Positions 34,931 to 48,500 of a stretch of 64,000 bases of DNA are shown one piece after another. Below the pieces are notes generated by a model, which made no database searches, was not told the origin of the DNA, and saw only the letters and a program-made list of their open reading frames with translations. The stretch's first letter is position 1. Every line of letters starts with the position of its first letter. Source of the stretch: Antedon mediterranea. Lineage: Eukaryota > Echinodermata > Crinoidea > Comatulida > Antedonidae. Both the position numbers and the translations under genes were made by a program. The DNA lies in contig NC_092673.1 of NCBI RefSeq assembly GCF_964355755.1, forward strand, positions 3,477,001 to 3,541,000, written 5' to 3'.

Positions 34931-37703
34931 TGAAAAATATTCCTTGGCACCTTCTGGATCTGGTTTAATCTGGAAAATTAAAAGATTTAATAAGATTTAA
35001 ATTTATTTTATAATCTTGCTATAAGGCTTTTTATCACTTCAGTTTCCGTCTCTGTAAATGCTCAAGTTGCGCCTCATAGATAAATGAAACTGGCCCAAGT
35101 GTCTTTGGGTAAAAGAACACTCAACATAGCCTACCTCATCCAGATCATCTATTATTCTCTTTGTCTTGTGTATGCTAATCATTTCTATGACTCTCTTTCG
35201 ATAGTATGATGGTCTGTTATTAACTTTTTGATCGATGTGTTTGCTTTTCTAACCTAGTCTTGCAAACTAGTTCCCTGTTCAAATGAGCCAACCAAATGAA
35301 AACAAAAATGCTCAACTCCTGCTGAATTAAATTTAAAAACTTACTGTATCTGAATCTGGCGTCCATCCTGCTGGACAAACCTCTCCATGCTTTTCTACAA
35401 ACTGAAAAGCCTTAACCAAGCGGAGGACTTCATCAACTGACCGGCCAACAGGTAGGTCATTTATGCTCAAATGTTTTACACATCCCTCCGGATCAATTAA
35501 AAACAAGCCTCTGTAAAAAACATCAAATTAATTACACAATATTTAAGCTTTGAGACCAATTCAGACAGCATCGAACAACGATGGCGACAGCTGTAGGCTA
35601 CTTGCTGGATTATTTCAATATCTCTTATTCTACACTTAACAAGGAATGCGTTTCAAAAACTTACAAATCTAAAGGATAAACATGTTTAAATTTATCCCAA
35701 CGACATAAAACCTACGCCCGACACTATCTCAAGACGACTTGTCTCGTCGGGATTCTCAGACAGCACCAATGAGTCAAGACGTTTCATCTGGCCTTGTCAT
35801 ACGATGCTGTCCGAGTTGGCCTTTAGAAAAAAAAAAAGTTTTGCTAGAATTTGATTAGATAAGTGACAGTATTCACCTAAGGGCTAAGCCTTCATTTTCA
35901 AGCAGTACACCATAATCTCTGGATATTTTCTTCTTGAAATCAGATAATAGTGGGATGTTCATCTGACCTAGGCCTCCATCCTAGAATAGTTAATGTAAAG
36001 TAGCATTATTTTATTTATAAAATTTTGTTAAATTGTTATGTACAGGTATGTGTATGGGCACATTACCAATAGTAAATAAATCACTTTCCTATCAGATAGG
36101 TGGTAATCCCCATGACACAGGGGCTATTGTTAACCAGTTCACCGGGGTAATCCCCTACTCGTCTCCAATAATAAACTGGGTTCTTTAAGGTGCACACACG
36201 TTACACTGGACCTACGGTTTATAGTCCTTATCCTCGAGAAGACCTAATTCCTTAATAGCATTGAAATGAGACAAATACTACCTAAAGTAAAAACAATCCC
36301 TGGAAATGAAATGTTAAAATTGTTACTGCAGTAAGATAATTTTGACACAGTCCATTGACAGTAGGCCTACCTTTCTTGGTGTATTGATCCATGCCAAATG
36401 ACTAAAATGTGAATCCACTGACACCCCAATGACCTCTGTGTCCAAATTGTGAAATTCAGCTGCTCGGTCACTAAATGCAATGATTTCAGTTGGACAAACA
36501 AACGTGCTAGAAGATAAGGTGAAAATTATTATAAAAAAAGAAAGATTTTCTGGTCTTTTTCTGAACCAGAGAGTGAGACTTTTTCAAGCATGAAGGAGTT
36601 TTTAGTTTTACCATAGAGATATTCTATAATAATATCTCTATGGTTTTACCAATTATTATACTGGACACATCAAAGAAATTTTAAATACGTTTTTACTTAA
36701 TATAATTAAGTTATTCTTTTAAGATATTAACTTTATCAACATCTATATTATATATATTATTTGTAATAATTAGTTACTGGTTGGAGGTACACACCTAATT
36801 GGTGACAGTGGCTAAGGCTGCTTTTGTGCTTTCCTGGCAGCTAGTTACTATGATTTTATATTTTCTTTTGCGTTGTGTTTGTTTAATTTGTTGATTTGTA
36901 TTATAATTTGTAAAATGTATCTTTTGCCTGAATAAATAATAATAATAATAATAATGGTTAAAAAAAGATGGTAAAGTAAAGTCTCAGGTTTTTAGAAAGT
37001 CATTGTGGAGTCCTGGCTGTAGGCTACTATACTGGATTTTCTAATATCTTTTATGCTACACTTCATAAGGAAAAACTTACAAATCTAACGGATAGAAAAA
37101 TAAAACTAGATATTTCCCTCGATAATCTTCTAAACTTATTTCTTTGAATTGGCCATCAACGACTGCAAGGCCTTGAAATGGGGGTGCTGTTTCTTGAACA
37201 CGTGCTGTAAATCTATTGGCTGAAAATTAAATTCACAGAAATTATAACATTATAATTAATAATTTATGATTAACATTAATGATCATCACTCACTTACTTA
37301 CTGTACATTCCACATTTTTAAGCCAAAATATGAATTCATTATTATATTAATTAATATTATAACATTCAATGAATTTAAAATAACATCAATCATAGGAATT
37401 CAGTCTGTACCTGTAACAGACAGATAAGAAACTTGCACATGATGTATACTGGGCTTAGGATTTCCAAGCACAGTGCTCCTGTACGTTATTGGCCTTGATG
37501 ATGATGATGATGATGGAAGAATGCTACTCCTACACCTTGTCCTTGCAAACATTGAGCAGGGATTCAAAAACACCTACAAAAACGACACAATTAAAGAGCA
37601 ACTGGTCATTCAATAAAATGTACATTTACTAATTCTAGAATTTTAGAATATAAAACTTTACATAAATATGTAAACATTTAAATACCTTGCGTAAAAGTGC
37701 CAT
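34919..37703 (-). CDS. PRDX3: Mitochondrial 2-Cys peroxiredoxin, PRDX3
   Basis: Peroxiredoxin 3 reduces hydrogen peroxide in the mitochondrial matrix using thioredoxin. Seven exons, 37703-37686, 37573-37411, 37219-37081, 36506-36371, 35980-35877, 35510-35345 and 34969-34919, keep phase throughout and encode 258 aa (human 256). The first ~60 residues are Arg/Ser-rich without acidic residues, fitting a mitochondrial presequence, and include a six-Ser run from an in-frame TCA repeat. The thioredoxin-fold domain carries the peroxidatic Cys at about residue 111 (FVCPTEI) and the resolving Cys at about 232 (EVCPAGW). GGLG and a C-terminal YF motif are present, the pair linked to sensitivity to over-oxidation in eukaryotic 2-Cys enzymes. 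An AATAAA signal on this strand lies at 34864-34859. It shares a short upstream region with LSM1. Confidence 0.96.
35548..35825. mobile_element. MITE with GGCCAACTCGGACAGCATCG ends
   Basis: Ends TTGAGACCAATTCAGACAGC and GATGCTGTCCGAGTTGGCC are inverted repeats, in the PRDX3 intron between exons 5 and 6. Part of its interior (GCTGTAGGCTAC, CTTACAAATCTAA) recurs near 37012-37090. Confidence 0.7.
36100..36250 (-). mobile_element. tRNA-derived SINE body fragment in PRDX3 intron 4
   Basis: Contains ACCGGGGTAATCCCCTACTC and ACTGGACCTACGGTTTATAG. No tRNA-like head. Confidence 0.75.
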
Positions 37704-37860
37704 TTTAACAAACAATTTCGATAGGTACTCTCTTTTTTCCCAATTTTTCCAGGACCTTTAAATTAAATTATATAAGCACATGTTAATCAACAGAGGGCGA
37801 CATTTATTTATTATTTTTGGTGCTGATTTAAAAAATAGTTTGCTCTATTTTCCCTCTAAA
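37704..37860. promoter_or_regulatory. Putative bidirectional promoter between PRDX3 and LSM1
   Basis: Only 157 bp separate the divergent start codons of PRDX3 (minus, 37703) and LSM1 (plus, 37861), so both core promoters and 5' UTRs must fit here or extend into the first introns. The interval is AT-rich with no clear TATA box positioned for either gene. Inference from gene arrangement; no transcription start is visible directly. Confidence 0.6.
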
Positions 37861-39392
37861 ATGGAGTGTTTACCTGGAACAGCAAGTTTAATTGAAGAGC
37901 TAGATAGTATGATTTTATGTTGTTGTATTTTTTATTTGATAAAATAAATGTATATTATGTTTAATCGTTGTATATTGACCTAAGCCTAGTAGCTAGGCTA
38001 TGCAAAATAGAGTCGCCTGCCGAATCAGTCAGTGTGTACAGGTTGCCCGAGACGTTTCGCCCCACACGTCCCATTTTTCTGAACAAATGATATTTTTTTT
38101 TTTGGTATTTTCAAATTTTTAAAACGATATCACATATCATGTAAATTTCACGTGCACAACTTTTCACTTTATTTTTTCAATAATTAATAAAGAGGATCAA
38201 TTCATCATTAGACATTATTTTTATTTAATTAAATAAATAAAATGTTATCATTATTTTTCCAGAACGACTACTAGTGCTATTACGAGATGGCAGGACACTA
38301 ATTGGGACTTTAAGAAGTATCGACCAATTTGGTATGTTTGTATTTTTACTTGAATGAATGTCATTTCAGGGCTGCAAATTAACTTTTTCACTTGGTAGCA
38401 CTATCAAATTTTTAATGATGGCTCATAATAATTTTTGGTAGCACCACCAATTTTGTTGGTAGCACCTGTTTAACTAACCCCTTCCCCCAACCCCATCCTT
38501 GCAGATCCGTTTTTATTAGTGTAGATTTGAAGAAAAAGAAAATTGATGATGAGGTTGTGTCGTGATGGTAAATGATAAATAATGACAATTGAAAATTAAA
38601 ATACAAACATTGTTTAACAAATGCTACTTTTCTTTTCAGCTAATTTAGTCCTCCACAAGACGATAGAGCGTATTCATGTTGGACAAGAATATGGTGACAT
38701 TCCTAGGGGTGTATTTGTAGTTAGAGGAGAAAATGTGGTTCTCCTTGGCGAGATTGTAAGTATAATAATAAACAAGAATTAATGTACATTCTGTCAAGTC
38801 AAATGACACTATTAATATCCCAATATATACTGCATAAATTTACCATATTTAGGCTCTACTACTTAGGCCGAATACATGAATTTTCGGTTGAAGGCGTTTT
38901 CGCCCGTTAACCAATCTAAAAACACACAAAACTGGAAAATAGGGTATTATGACTAATGCTCTGTCTACACTGTCAAAAAAGTGTGATGTACCCAAATATA
39001 GTAGTGATATGACATCATCATAAAGTTTGATGGTGTAGACAGAGCTTAATGCTTACCTGGATGGTAATGTCGTGAAATTGCCTCTATGTTTTTGATATAT
39101 TTTGTAAAGCACCCTCTATAGTTTGGCTATGCTTTCATAAAGTCTCCTTCATTTATCTCAGTTTATACCTAATGTTTGCTTTTTAAGTTATTAACTTGAC
39201 TATATTTTTCTTTTCCAGGATCCAGAGAAGGATCTTAAGATAGATCTTAAAAAGGTGTCAATAGATGCAATTTTAGAAGCACAAAGAGAAGAACAAATTG
39301 CAAAACAAAAAGAGGAAAAAAAGATGAATAAAGCTTTACTAGAAAGAGGACTCCAACCTCATGCAGAGAAAGTTGTTGAGGAATTCCAATAG
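37861..39392 (+). CDS. LSM1: LSM1, U6 snRNA-associated Sm-like protein, mRNA decay factor
   Basis: LSM1 is the defining subunit of the cytoplasmic Lsm1-7 ring, which binds deadenylated mRNA 3' ends and promotes decapping. Exons 37861-37906, 38263-38331, 38640-38755 and 39219-39392 join in phase and give 134 aa (human 133). The Sm1 motif is in exons 2-3 ([20 protein letters not shown], then ANLVLH) and Sm2 is at the end of exon 3 ([17 protein letters not shown]). The charged helical C-terminal extension in exon 4 is typical of LSM1. The N-terminal PGTASLIEE matches the human sequence. Intron 3 contains a short copy of the abundant MITE. A polyadenylation signal (AATAAA) lies at 39594, about 200 nt after the stop. 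Confidence 0.96.
38954..39049 (+). mobile_element. MITE family A, copy 14 (internal deletion)
   Basis: Both ends are present but the centre is shortened to about 96 bp; lies in LSM1 intron 3. Confidence 0.85.
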
Positions 39393-39593
39393 AAAACATC
39401 CATCAGACTCAATGAACAATGTATATTAACTTGTATACGAGTCACAAGTGCGTAAAAGAAATTTTTATTTTACCGGTATAAGAAAATTCAAGTATGATTG
39501 CTTGTAAAATTCAAATTGCGGAGCAGAATTAAACCGAAGGTTGTTTAACTGGTTTACTGAATCGCAAAGGAGGCTCAAAGAATATTATTTTGA

Positions 39594-39599
39594 AATAAA
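39594..39599 (+). terminator. Candidate polyadenylation signal of LSM1
   Basis: AATAAA about 200 nt downstream of the LSM1 stop codon, the first canonical hexamer on this strand after the gene. Further AATAAA hexamers occur around 39.86 and 40.01 kb, so alternative 3' ends are possible. Confidence 0.45.
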
Positions 39600-41249
39600 T
39601 TTCTGGAGAATACGGTGATCTCAAAGAACTCTGAAAGTGGATACAATAATACCTTTAAGAAGTATACACTATTTTATCTTTTTTTTATATAAAATCATGT
39701 AAAATATGTATTAATTTAACTTTATTTGTAAAACAAAATGTTTTTAAATTTGTTTGAACAATGTGTTAAAACATCTTTATAATACATTTTAAAGTACTTT
39801 TAATGAAAGAAATATAAAATATGAATTCCTAAAGAAAATACAAATTATTGTTTTATTTATGATGAATAAAAACAACTCAAAGAGCAAAGTACAGATAAGT
39901 GTTTTCTCCTTCTGTTGTGTCGATTATATGCCTACTTTGAGAAAATAATTCCTTTTAAATTCAGTTAGTGCTATGATTTTAGTTTCTGTACCTCAGCGTG
40001 TTGAAGTGGAGAAATAAATAACAATGATATTGTTTGCAAATATTATTTTATTTATAGTACTTTTTAACTAGCTATATATAAGTATATATACCTCTCCATA
40101 TTATAGAGCTAACTATCAATGTAAATTATTAATAAAGAAATATATTGTAATATTAAAAATAACAAATATTAGTTGGTGGTATATGACAATAATACTAGTT
40201 CTAAAGAATATAAAAAATAAGTACTATAATAATATGAAAATAAAAATATTAAAGATTTTGGTGATGCTAACAAAGTACACAATATCTCCTACCCTGTTTG
40301 AGCCGCTAAAAAAAAGCACATACACATTACACTACAAAATATTATTGCGAATTTAAAGCTTTAAAAAATGAAACAAAACACATCAAATTCAACAGCACTT
40401 TCAAAAGAGTGACTGACATACCCACCTTCAGACCTTTTTCGTGTAATTAATAACAATTTCTATAAATCTTTCTATAAATCTTTAACATCATTCATTTTAC
40501 ATAATATATCTCATCTTTTCTTTAGCTAAATATAATTAATATTTAATATAGTATTGCATTATAAAAATGGTCTTTCTGATAGTAAACCTCACAGAATTGC
40601 TATAATCTAGATTCCGTTTATACAAATTATCCACTAAAGACTATTTTAGTTTCATTAATCAGTTAAATTCATTCATTTTACATAATATAATTATTGTAAA
40701 TACATTATATTTCCTTTATTTGTTCTTTAGCTAAATATTGCATTTATGTATGAACATATATAAACTATACAATATAGCTATATACAAGGGTAAAAAATAA
40801 CAGACAGTTGGAGAGTTTAATCAATTTAACTCTCTAATAGTATTAATACATATGCTTAGTTTAAATATATAATAAACATTTTATATAGACATAATATAGT
40901 AATATCACCAGTGTAACGCCTGGTTTTTAAAGTTTAATTAAACGTTTAACAAAAGTGACATAATCTTATATTAGGTAATAAATCTTTAGGACATGAATAT
41001 AAAAGAGTCTTAACTATAGCACCAAATTGGTATACCATGGTAAGTACACATGGCTGAGATACACCACCAAGCCATAAATACTGTACTACTATATACACTT
41101 GTATATACTTGTAAAATGGAAATTCAAATATTGTTAATTTGTGGTAATATTGGTGGGTATAAAAGCCAATAATAATATAATGCAATGTGCGAAAACATAG
41201 TCTGAAAAGCACCAAAAATGTTATTATTTAGTAGATAATGGAAGAAAAC

Positions 41250-41597
41250 TAGAGTACAGTATGTCTCGTATGGAACGCACACTAAGCAAACAGAGTACCA
41301 ATAATATAGTATGGAAGGCAAACTAAGCCAACAGAGTACCAATAATATAGTATGGAAGGCAAACTAAGCCAACAGAGTACCAATAATATAGTATGGAAGG
41401 CAAACTAAGCCAACAGAGTACCAATAATATAGTATGGAAGGCAACCAGAGTATAAATAAAATAGTATGAAACGCACACTAAGCAGACAGAGTACCAATAA
41501 TATAGTATGGAAGGCAAACAGAGTATAAATAATATAGTATGAAATGCACACTAAAGCAGAGTACCAATATTATAGTATGGAAGGCAACTCAAGCAAT
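41250..41597. repeat. 41-bp tandem repeat, about 9 copies
   Basis: Copies of a 41-bp unit beginning GAGTACCAATAATATAGTAT are followed by GGAAGGCAAACTAAGCC. Three central copies are identical and outer ones are shortened or diverged. It lies about 600-960 bp downstream of the FBXO41 stop codon. Confidence 0.95.
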
Positions 41598-41710
41598 TCA
41601 TTTATACATAATTTTAATTTCTATGGACCAGAGATTCCTAAATAAAAGATAGAAAAAACAAGCACGAATGTGCAATACTCGGGGTACAGCAAAAGAAGCT
41701 CCAAGACGAG

Positions 41711-41724
41711 ATGTGACGTCACAT
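41711..41724. promoter_or_regulatory. Perfect 14-bp palindrome with a CRE (TGACGTCA)
   Basis: ATGTGACGTCACAT contains the full CREB/ATF consensus. It lies about 480 bp downstream of the FBXO41 stop codon, possibly in its 3' UTR. Function is unproven. Confidence 0.4.
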
Positions 41725-42206
41725 ATACATCAATAACCTCGCTACCAAATACGGCTATACGGTACCACCTTCGAGACATCATATGGCTGCATCAGGTTTG
41801 AAATTAAAAAATACCTGTCCCTGTAGTATATTCATGCCAAATCCCAGCTTAATAGTACAACGAATAAGGGAGGAGTAGTACTTTATAAATCTCACTTTTT
41901 ATTCAATAGTGTCGGATGGAGGAGAAGATGAGAGAGTCCTAGACTCGGGTACCTCGAGTAAAAATACTATGGAATTACGGATTATACTCATTAAACTGTA
42001 GGAAAACAGATCATAAATTTATCAAACCCTTATTTTATAACTGTTTACAGTATTGTGGAAAAACTTCATGTCATCAACATACTCATATTTAGACAATCAT
42101 TTCTCAATTTGGAAATACTGTAAATCAATACGTAAAGAAATAAGTATTGTCTACTTAATATTGAATTAACACTGGGCCTGATTACAGTCATCTTCTGTAT
42201 CCACAG

Positions 42207-42515
42207 TTATTTGCAGTTAGTTTTCAAATGAAGAATATTCATTAATGCCGGCTTCTTTTTCAACAACTGAAAATAAAATGAGATAATATAAGTGGTTAAC
42301 TAAAGAAGAGTGTAACTAACTGTATGGTTCTTTAAAATCCCTTTTTAAAAAAATGTGTTATTTATTTATACTGAGTACGCTCTTCAATCAAAGACGGGTA
42401 TCACAGAGGGCCCAGTTATGTGGCTGTGTGTATACTAGTACATCGCGGCAAACCCCACTTGTCTCGAAAGATGTACTAGGTTCTTTAAAGTGCACATGAG
42501 CTAGATGTGTACACA

Positions 42516-42549
<34 letters not shown>

Positions 42550-45500
42550 TATTCAAGGAATGTTTTATCACTGGCTTACTTTAAGCCTGGAGGCAATATT
42601 CTTGTACTCTATCTGGTTCTGTCTGTTATCGATGTCGTCAAAATAATCTGAGATCCCAACATATACTGCAATGACTTTTAGTTGAGGACAGGCACCTAAA
42701 TAGATAGACACAAGCAAGTTCAAAATAAATTAACATCAAATAATTTATTCGATTTAGCAGACAGGGTTTTTTTTTAATTGCCAGGTAAAATCCTATTATT
42801 GTACAGTAGTAGCAATTCACATAATTACAGCAGTCATTTTGAAAAAAATCCCCCTTCTTTAGTTTGAAAAAGTAATCTAGAAAAGACGCCCATCTTGAAA
42901 AGAAGCCCACCTATGAGTACTAAAAAGAGAAGAAGCCCATGGGCTTCTTTACGAGATTTTATAGTATGTGATGAATCTATGTGAAGTAGCTTACTGTTAA
43001 ACTGTATAATGGCCTTTGGTGTGACTGGCGTTGCTGTAAATATAATTGTTTCAAGACCTCTTAGCCCGTTGCTACACATTCCTACTGCTGTTTCTTCCGT
43101 CATCTCTTGCATGTGGTCCAACTCAAGAACACACAGTCTTGGACAGTTTCTGACTGGAGGAGAAGAAGTTTCATAAATAATTTCATAATTTGCTTTGATT
43201 TACATACAAATAAATAGTTTTTGTTTAACATTTATTAATTACATCCTTCATCTGAAGAAAAAAAGGATTATTTATAGTTAAAATATATTTGCTGGTGTGT
43301 TTAGTCAACAAGCACAACAACTTACCAAGAGACACCAAACCCCTGATGTCAACATCAATCCCACCGATGCAAAGACCCTGGATTAGGGGCCAACATCTTC
43401 CTATCATCTGAACACATTTATTGTTGAATTTTTGAGAGTTTTCACTATAGGAAGAAAAATATTGTAGTTTTATAAATATTTGCATTTGACATTCTCTTCA
43501 GTGGTGTAATGGCTATGAGCGCTCACTGGCTAAACCCAGGAGCTTATGGGGATGAGCAGTGCCCAGAGGAAAAAACAGGCATTAAAATATGTTGAAAAAG
43601 GCTAAAACGCCCCGAGGCCTCCAGCGTTGGATGGCCACTTAGGGTTCCTAAACCAGGGTCCTTAAAGGCCTCTGTGTTGCGGCACTGATTCTCTTGAAAA
43701 AAAGCTTAATGTTCCCTCAAAAAAATGTATTACCTACCATGGAAACAGTGGTGGTATTTGTAATGCACGGATATTCCTACATCCTGCACCCAATGCCCAG
43801 ATGACCTCATGACCTACTGGATCTGTGCTGCTTACGTACATTATGGTTTCCAGAAAACGGCAATGGCAGCTGGCCAACCAGAGGCTTCTGTAATTTAGAA
43901 GTTTAAACAGCATTAAAAAAAACTTGTATAATAATAGAAAATCATCATTTTAAAAGTAAGTTTTCTTCAAGTGAGTGAAAAGTATAGTTACAATGCTTTA
44001 CCTGTCAGTCAGTACATTGCCACAGTTAAATATTCTTAATGTTAGAAGAGAACTTCCTGATGCCTGTAATATGTACTCCAAACCTGCCTCTAGTGAACCT
44101 CTGAAACAAAAATAATATAATACAGTCAACTTTCCCAATACCATACTCTCTGAAAACCGGAAAATCCAAGTCCAAAAGGCCCCAAATTGTTACCATTAAA
44201 AACACATTCTGAATATCAAACTTTCTGGAAAACCTATTTGGCCAGCCCAAAGATAGAGATTATATTGTAATGGGTTTTTTTTTTGGCTATATGCTGTGTA
44301 CAATCTAATCAAAATGGTAAAAATAGATTCACTCTCTTTTATAATTTCTCTTTTAAATCGACTTGACCTTGCTCAAACTAAAGCGACCTTTAGAGAAACA
44401 AAAGACAAAAAGGAGAAGAAATGCAGAGCGACAACTGTTGTGTTGTTTCCTACCTTGTTTTCCTCAGGTAATCTTGTCTTCGTTCCCCCTTCCTCATGGT
44501 CCTTGGTTGCAAACTCTCCAGCGTAAGGTGTTCTGTCTGTGTACACCACTTGGAAATGGTCTGCAAAAACTACATAATGATTGATTATTTTGCAAGGTGC
44601 CTTTTTGTTTTCATTCTAATATCATAAAAACTCTGTCTACACTATCAAACTTTATGTGACAAAAAAATGTAATATGGCCACATATGTACTGTACATGATG
44701 ATGTCATATCACTAACTATATTTAAGAATATCACTACCATATTTGGGCATATCACACTTTTTTTGTCAAACTACTGTAGTTTGATAGTGTAGATAGAGCT
44801 TAATACCGTAGTGTAACATTTTTACCTACATGGCATGCTGTAAGTGTTACAAAAAGAAACAGCAACTAGAGATGTGTGACAATAGTATATTACAGTTGAA
44901 CACCTCCTTTGGGTCACACCTATTTAAGGAACATCACTGAGGTCATCTTCAGAGGTTTTACTCCTGCCTATACCTACACGGCTTTCAACAAAATATTATG
45001 GACAACGCATCTTTTCCTGGTCAGCTGCTGTTCTTTGGAACACCTTTCCAAACTCAATCACTCGCCACGTTAAAAAAACTCCTCAATCCCACCTTTTTAA
45101 TTTGTAAGGCACTAGGCTTAAACCTTTGGCCATTTAAATTTTCAGTATAAAAGAAGGCTTTTTAAAGAATGACCTTGGACATTAAACTACAAATAACAAA
45201 TAAAATACCTTGGATGTGATGATGTGACTACTAAGATACACCTTCTTCCACAATGCTGGGTGATGACTGACATGACACCACTCTTTACACACCTGTGAAC
45301 AGGTCAACAATTCCTCTGTTTCCAGGTACGAAAACACACAAAACAACGCAATCTTTCTTTGCTTAGGACAATCTGTGAAGGGGTAAAAACAAAAAATATA
45401 AGCATTGAAATTGTTGATAAATAATAGAAGGGCATTACAAAAAAATAATGATATTTTATTTTTAATGAATTATTAAAATTTAATAGAACTAGAATATTTT

Positions 45501-48500
45501 ATCTTTATTCTAAAACAAATCTCAATTATATTGAAACATATTTTACCTCAATACCAATACATCTATAAAGCTCTGTCTACACTATCAAACTAGTTTAACA
45601 AAAAAACATCATCATGTCCATATATGATATATCAAATTTTGTTGTCACATAAAAGTTTGATAGTGTAGACAGATCATTAAAATGTACAACAGGAGACATG
45701 TTCACCTTTAAACCCTGAACTCTGATCTCTGACCGGTAATTCATCCAAACCATCGTCCAAACTATCATATCCATACGAGTCATCATACCCTGAACTTTGA
45801 CCTTCACTAATAATACTATCTTGTTGAGATGGTTGAAGAGTTGTATAAAGAGGTTCGCCTTCTGATTGTGAATACTGTGTTGCTCGAGACTGAATCTCTC
45901 TTTCATGTAAGACATTCTCTACAGCATTGCGAAAGACTTCTAAATCTAAAAAGTCTTCATCCATGCCATTGGTAGTCCTTGTTGTTACTTCTTGCACTCT
46001 TTGCATGTCATGGTCTGGAAGATCTTCATCAGATCTATCTCTTTCATAACCACCACCACCAGACAATGGACCTCTTTCATCAGGTGAGGCATATTGCTCA
46101 TTTGTAGAAGTCTCATGGACTGGTTCATAAAGAGCATGTCTTTGGTTTCTCTTTGATAGCATATGATGTTTTGGAGTAGGTTGATTCCTTCTTCCATTTG
46201 CCACTTCTTCTGGTTTAGAATACTGTAAAGGATTTGATCTTTGTGGTGACATCTGGGATATGGCAAACTCTGAATTAGCTATCCGGGAATCATATTTCGG
46301 AGTTCCGATTGAATATTCTGATTTCAAGTGAGGGTGTAGTTCGTGCGGATGTAGTTCCTGATTGTGTAACAAACCACTTTGTGGTGAGGATGGATAACAA
46401 TTTGAAGATGGATTACTAACAGTTTGATGGATGCCATCTCCATTGCTCTGGTTTCGTTTTTCTAAAATGTTTGGATGTGTAAAGTTTGCGTCCCTTCTAA
46501 AAAGAAAAAAAATTAAATATTTGTGAAAACAAAAACTATGGAATGCCATTTAGACAAACATCACGTTGTTACTTCAGTTTGTAGGAAAGAACAATAGTTG
46601 ATGCAGAAGAACATCAACAGGCAAACAGAGAGAAATGAAGAAATATTATGACTACTATCAGTAATCATTTTTGTAGAAAAGATAGTCAATTCTTTTGAAA
46701 ATGAATTTCATTTATGAAATGATTACTGAGTTTAAAATTCAGTAGATAATAAATATCTCGCGACGAATTATGAATTCAATTAGCTACCGACAAAAAACTG
46801 AAAGCATGCATTATATTAAATATATTTCTATCGTCAAAAAATAATTATACGATACAAGATTCGTTATCATTACCTATCCCTAAGGAGTCGTTTGTTTCGT
46901 ATGTTGGCTACACACAGGTGATTATTACTAACAATGTGAACGGTTCATTTCATATCTGGTGGTAAATCTTACGCTGGAGAGATGAGAGCCAGTGTAGGAT
47001 GAAGACAACTAATTTTCTTAAATGAGCGTGGAAGTCTCAATACGACTCACTTAAGTGTACAGACAAAAACAATTTTCTAATCAATTTTAAAACTTTAAAT
47101 TTTGATATACAGTATATTTATAAATGAAACTAAAAAGTCACGACTTTACAAAAATACATTTTCTGTAAATTTTACTGTACTGTTGCAACTCAGAAAAAAC
47201 TGTTGAATGTATTGGTTTTAATTTTATGAATGCCTTTTTAAATACAAAGTATCAATTCATAGTCATGTGAGACAACCTACAGTACAGTAGGCCTATACAG
47301 TACATGGCTTCCATTATGTATTCTAATAATACCATCAATCTAATAATAACATAAATAATAATAATAACAGGATTTTTATAGCGCACATACCACTCAAGAG
47401 TGCTCAAGGCGCATTAAAAAAAAAACAAACAAAAAAACAAAAACAAAAAACAAATCATACAAATGCCTGACAAATAAAATGTAATTAAATCTATAACAAA
47501 ATGTAATTAAATTTTGCTTCAAAAATATGCTAGCTAGATAGATCAATGAAAAATAATAACACTTTATGTAAATAAAAACAGATAAAACATGTACAGTACT
47601 ATGATAATGTGATAGACTTGTGAAAACAAGTTGTAAAATAAAAAACCCCCTTTTTTAGAATATTATTTTGTGTCCATAGAGAAAATTAAAGGAAATTAGA
47701 GAGATACCTTGAAAAGGGTCATTCTATTATATAATAGTTAATACTCAGTCAGTCATGTCCTTATTCTAAATACAGTTTGAAGGTACTAATTAAATTCAAT
47801 AATGCAGTACAAATTATTTTTTAATTATTGAATACTAGATTTTGACATGCTTAATGTAAATTTGTCGCAAACTGTATATTTACACTAATAAAACAATAAA
47901 ACATGAGTGGGTTTAATATTGATTATATACCATCTGTGTAAAATTAGAAATCCTTGACCATACGGCACAGACAAATTAGGATTTCACTTGGCTTACTGTT
48001 AAATGTAAAGATTTTTTTTTAATGTTGGGAGATAATTAATATGCAAAGATATGAAATCAAATGGCAAGAATACACTTCAGTAATGTGTTATATCTATAAA
48101 GTACAATATGTAGATCTATCTACAATAAAGAAACAGATATTATTAATTATCTGTTCCAATATTTATGTATTGCTATTATGTATGATAATGATGAGTTTGC
48201 GAGGCTGTTTTAAAATAGGACTATTTCAATTAAACTCATGGGATAGATGGGATGGATTCACACACAAATTAGCTACAATGATCAGGGGAGATTTATTATT
48301 ATTAATTATACTGTAGATACTTTTTCATAAACTCTAAGGTTCTTTATGAGAAATAATCAAAATGGAGGATTATTTGTAATGAAAAACATTTTTTTTTATT
48401 TAAAAAACTTTACAAGGATGCTTGGATTTTTTTTTCAATAGATTTTCAGAACAGATGTGAAAAAGGTAGAGATAATTTTGTTTGCTAGAGGTAGTTCAAA

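Larger units (their letters stand above)
39600..42206. other. Convergent 3' flanks of LSM1 and FBXO41
   Basis: AT-rich sequence plus the 41-bp tandem repeat and a CRE palindrome. A minus-strand AATAAA at 41903-41898 could end FBXO41 transcripts about 300 nt after the stop. Confidence 0.6.

Noticed and set aside
41124-41517. Overlapping minus-strand frames with YYWYSVCLVC repeats
   Set aside because: Translation of the 41-bp tandem repeat.
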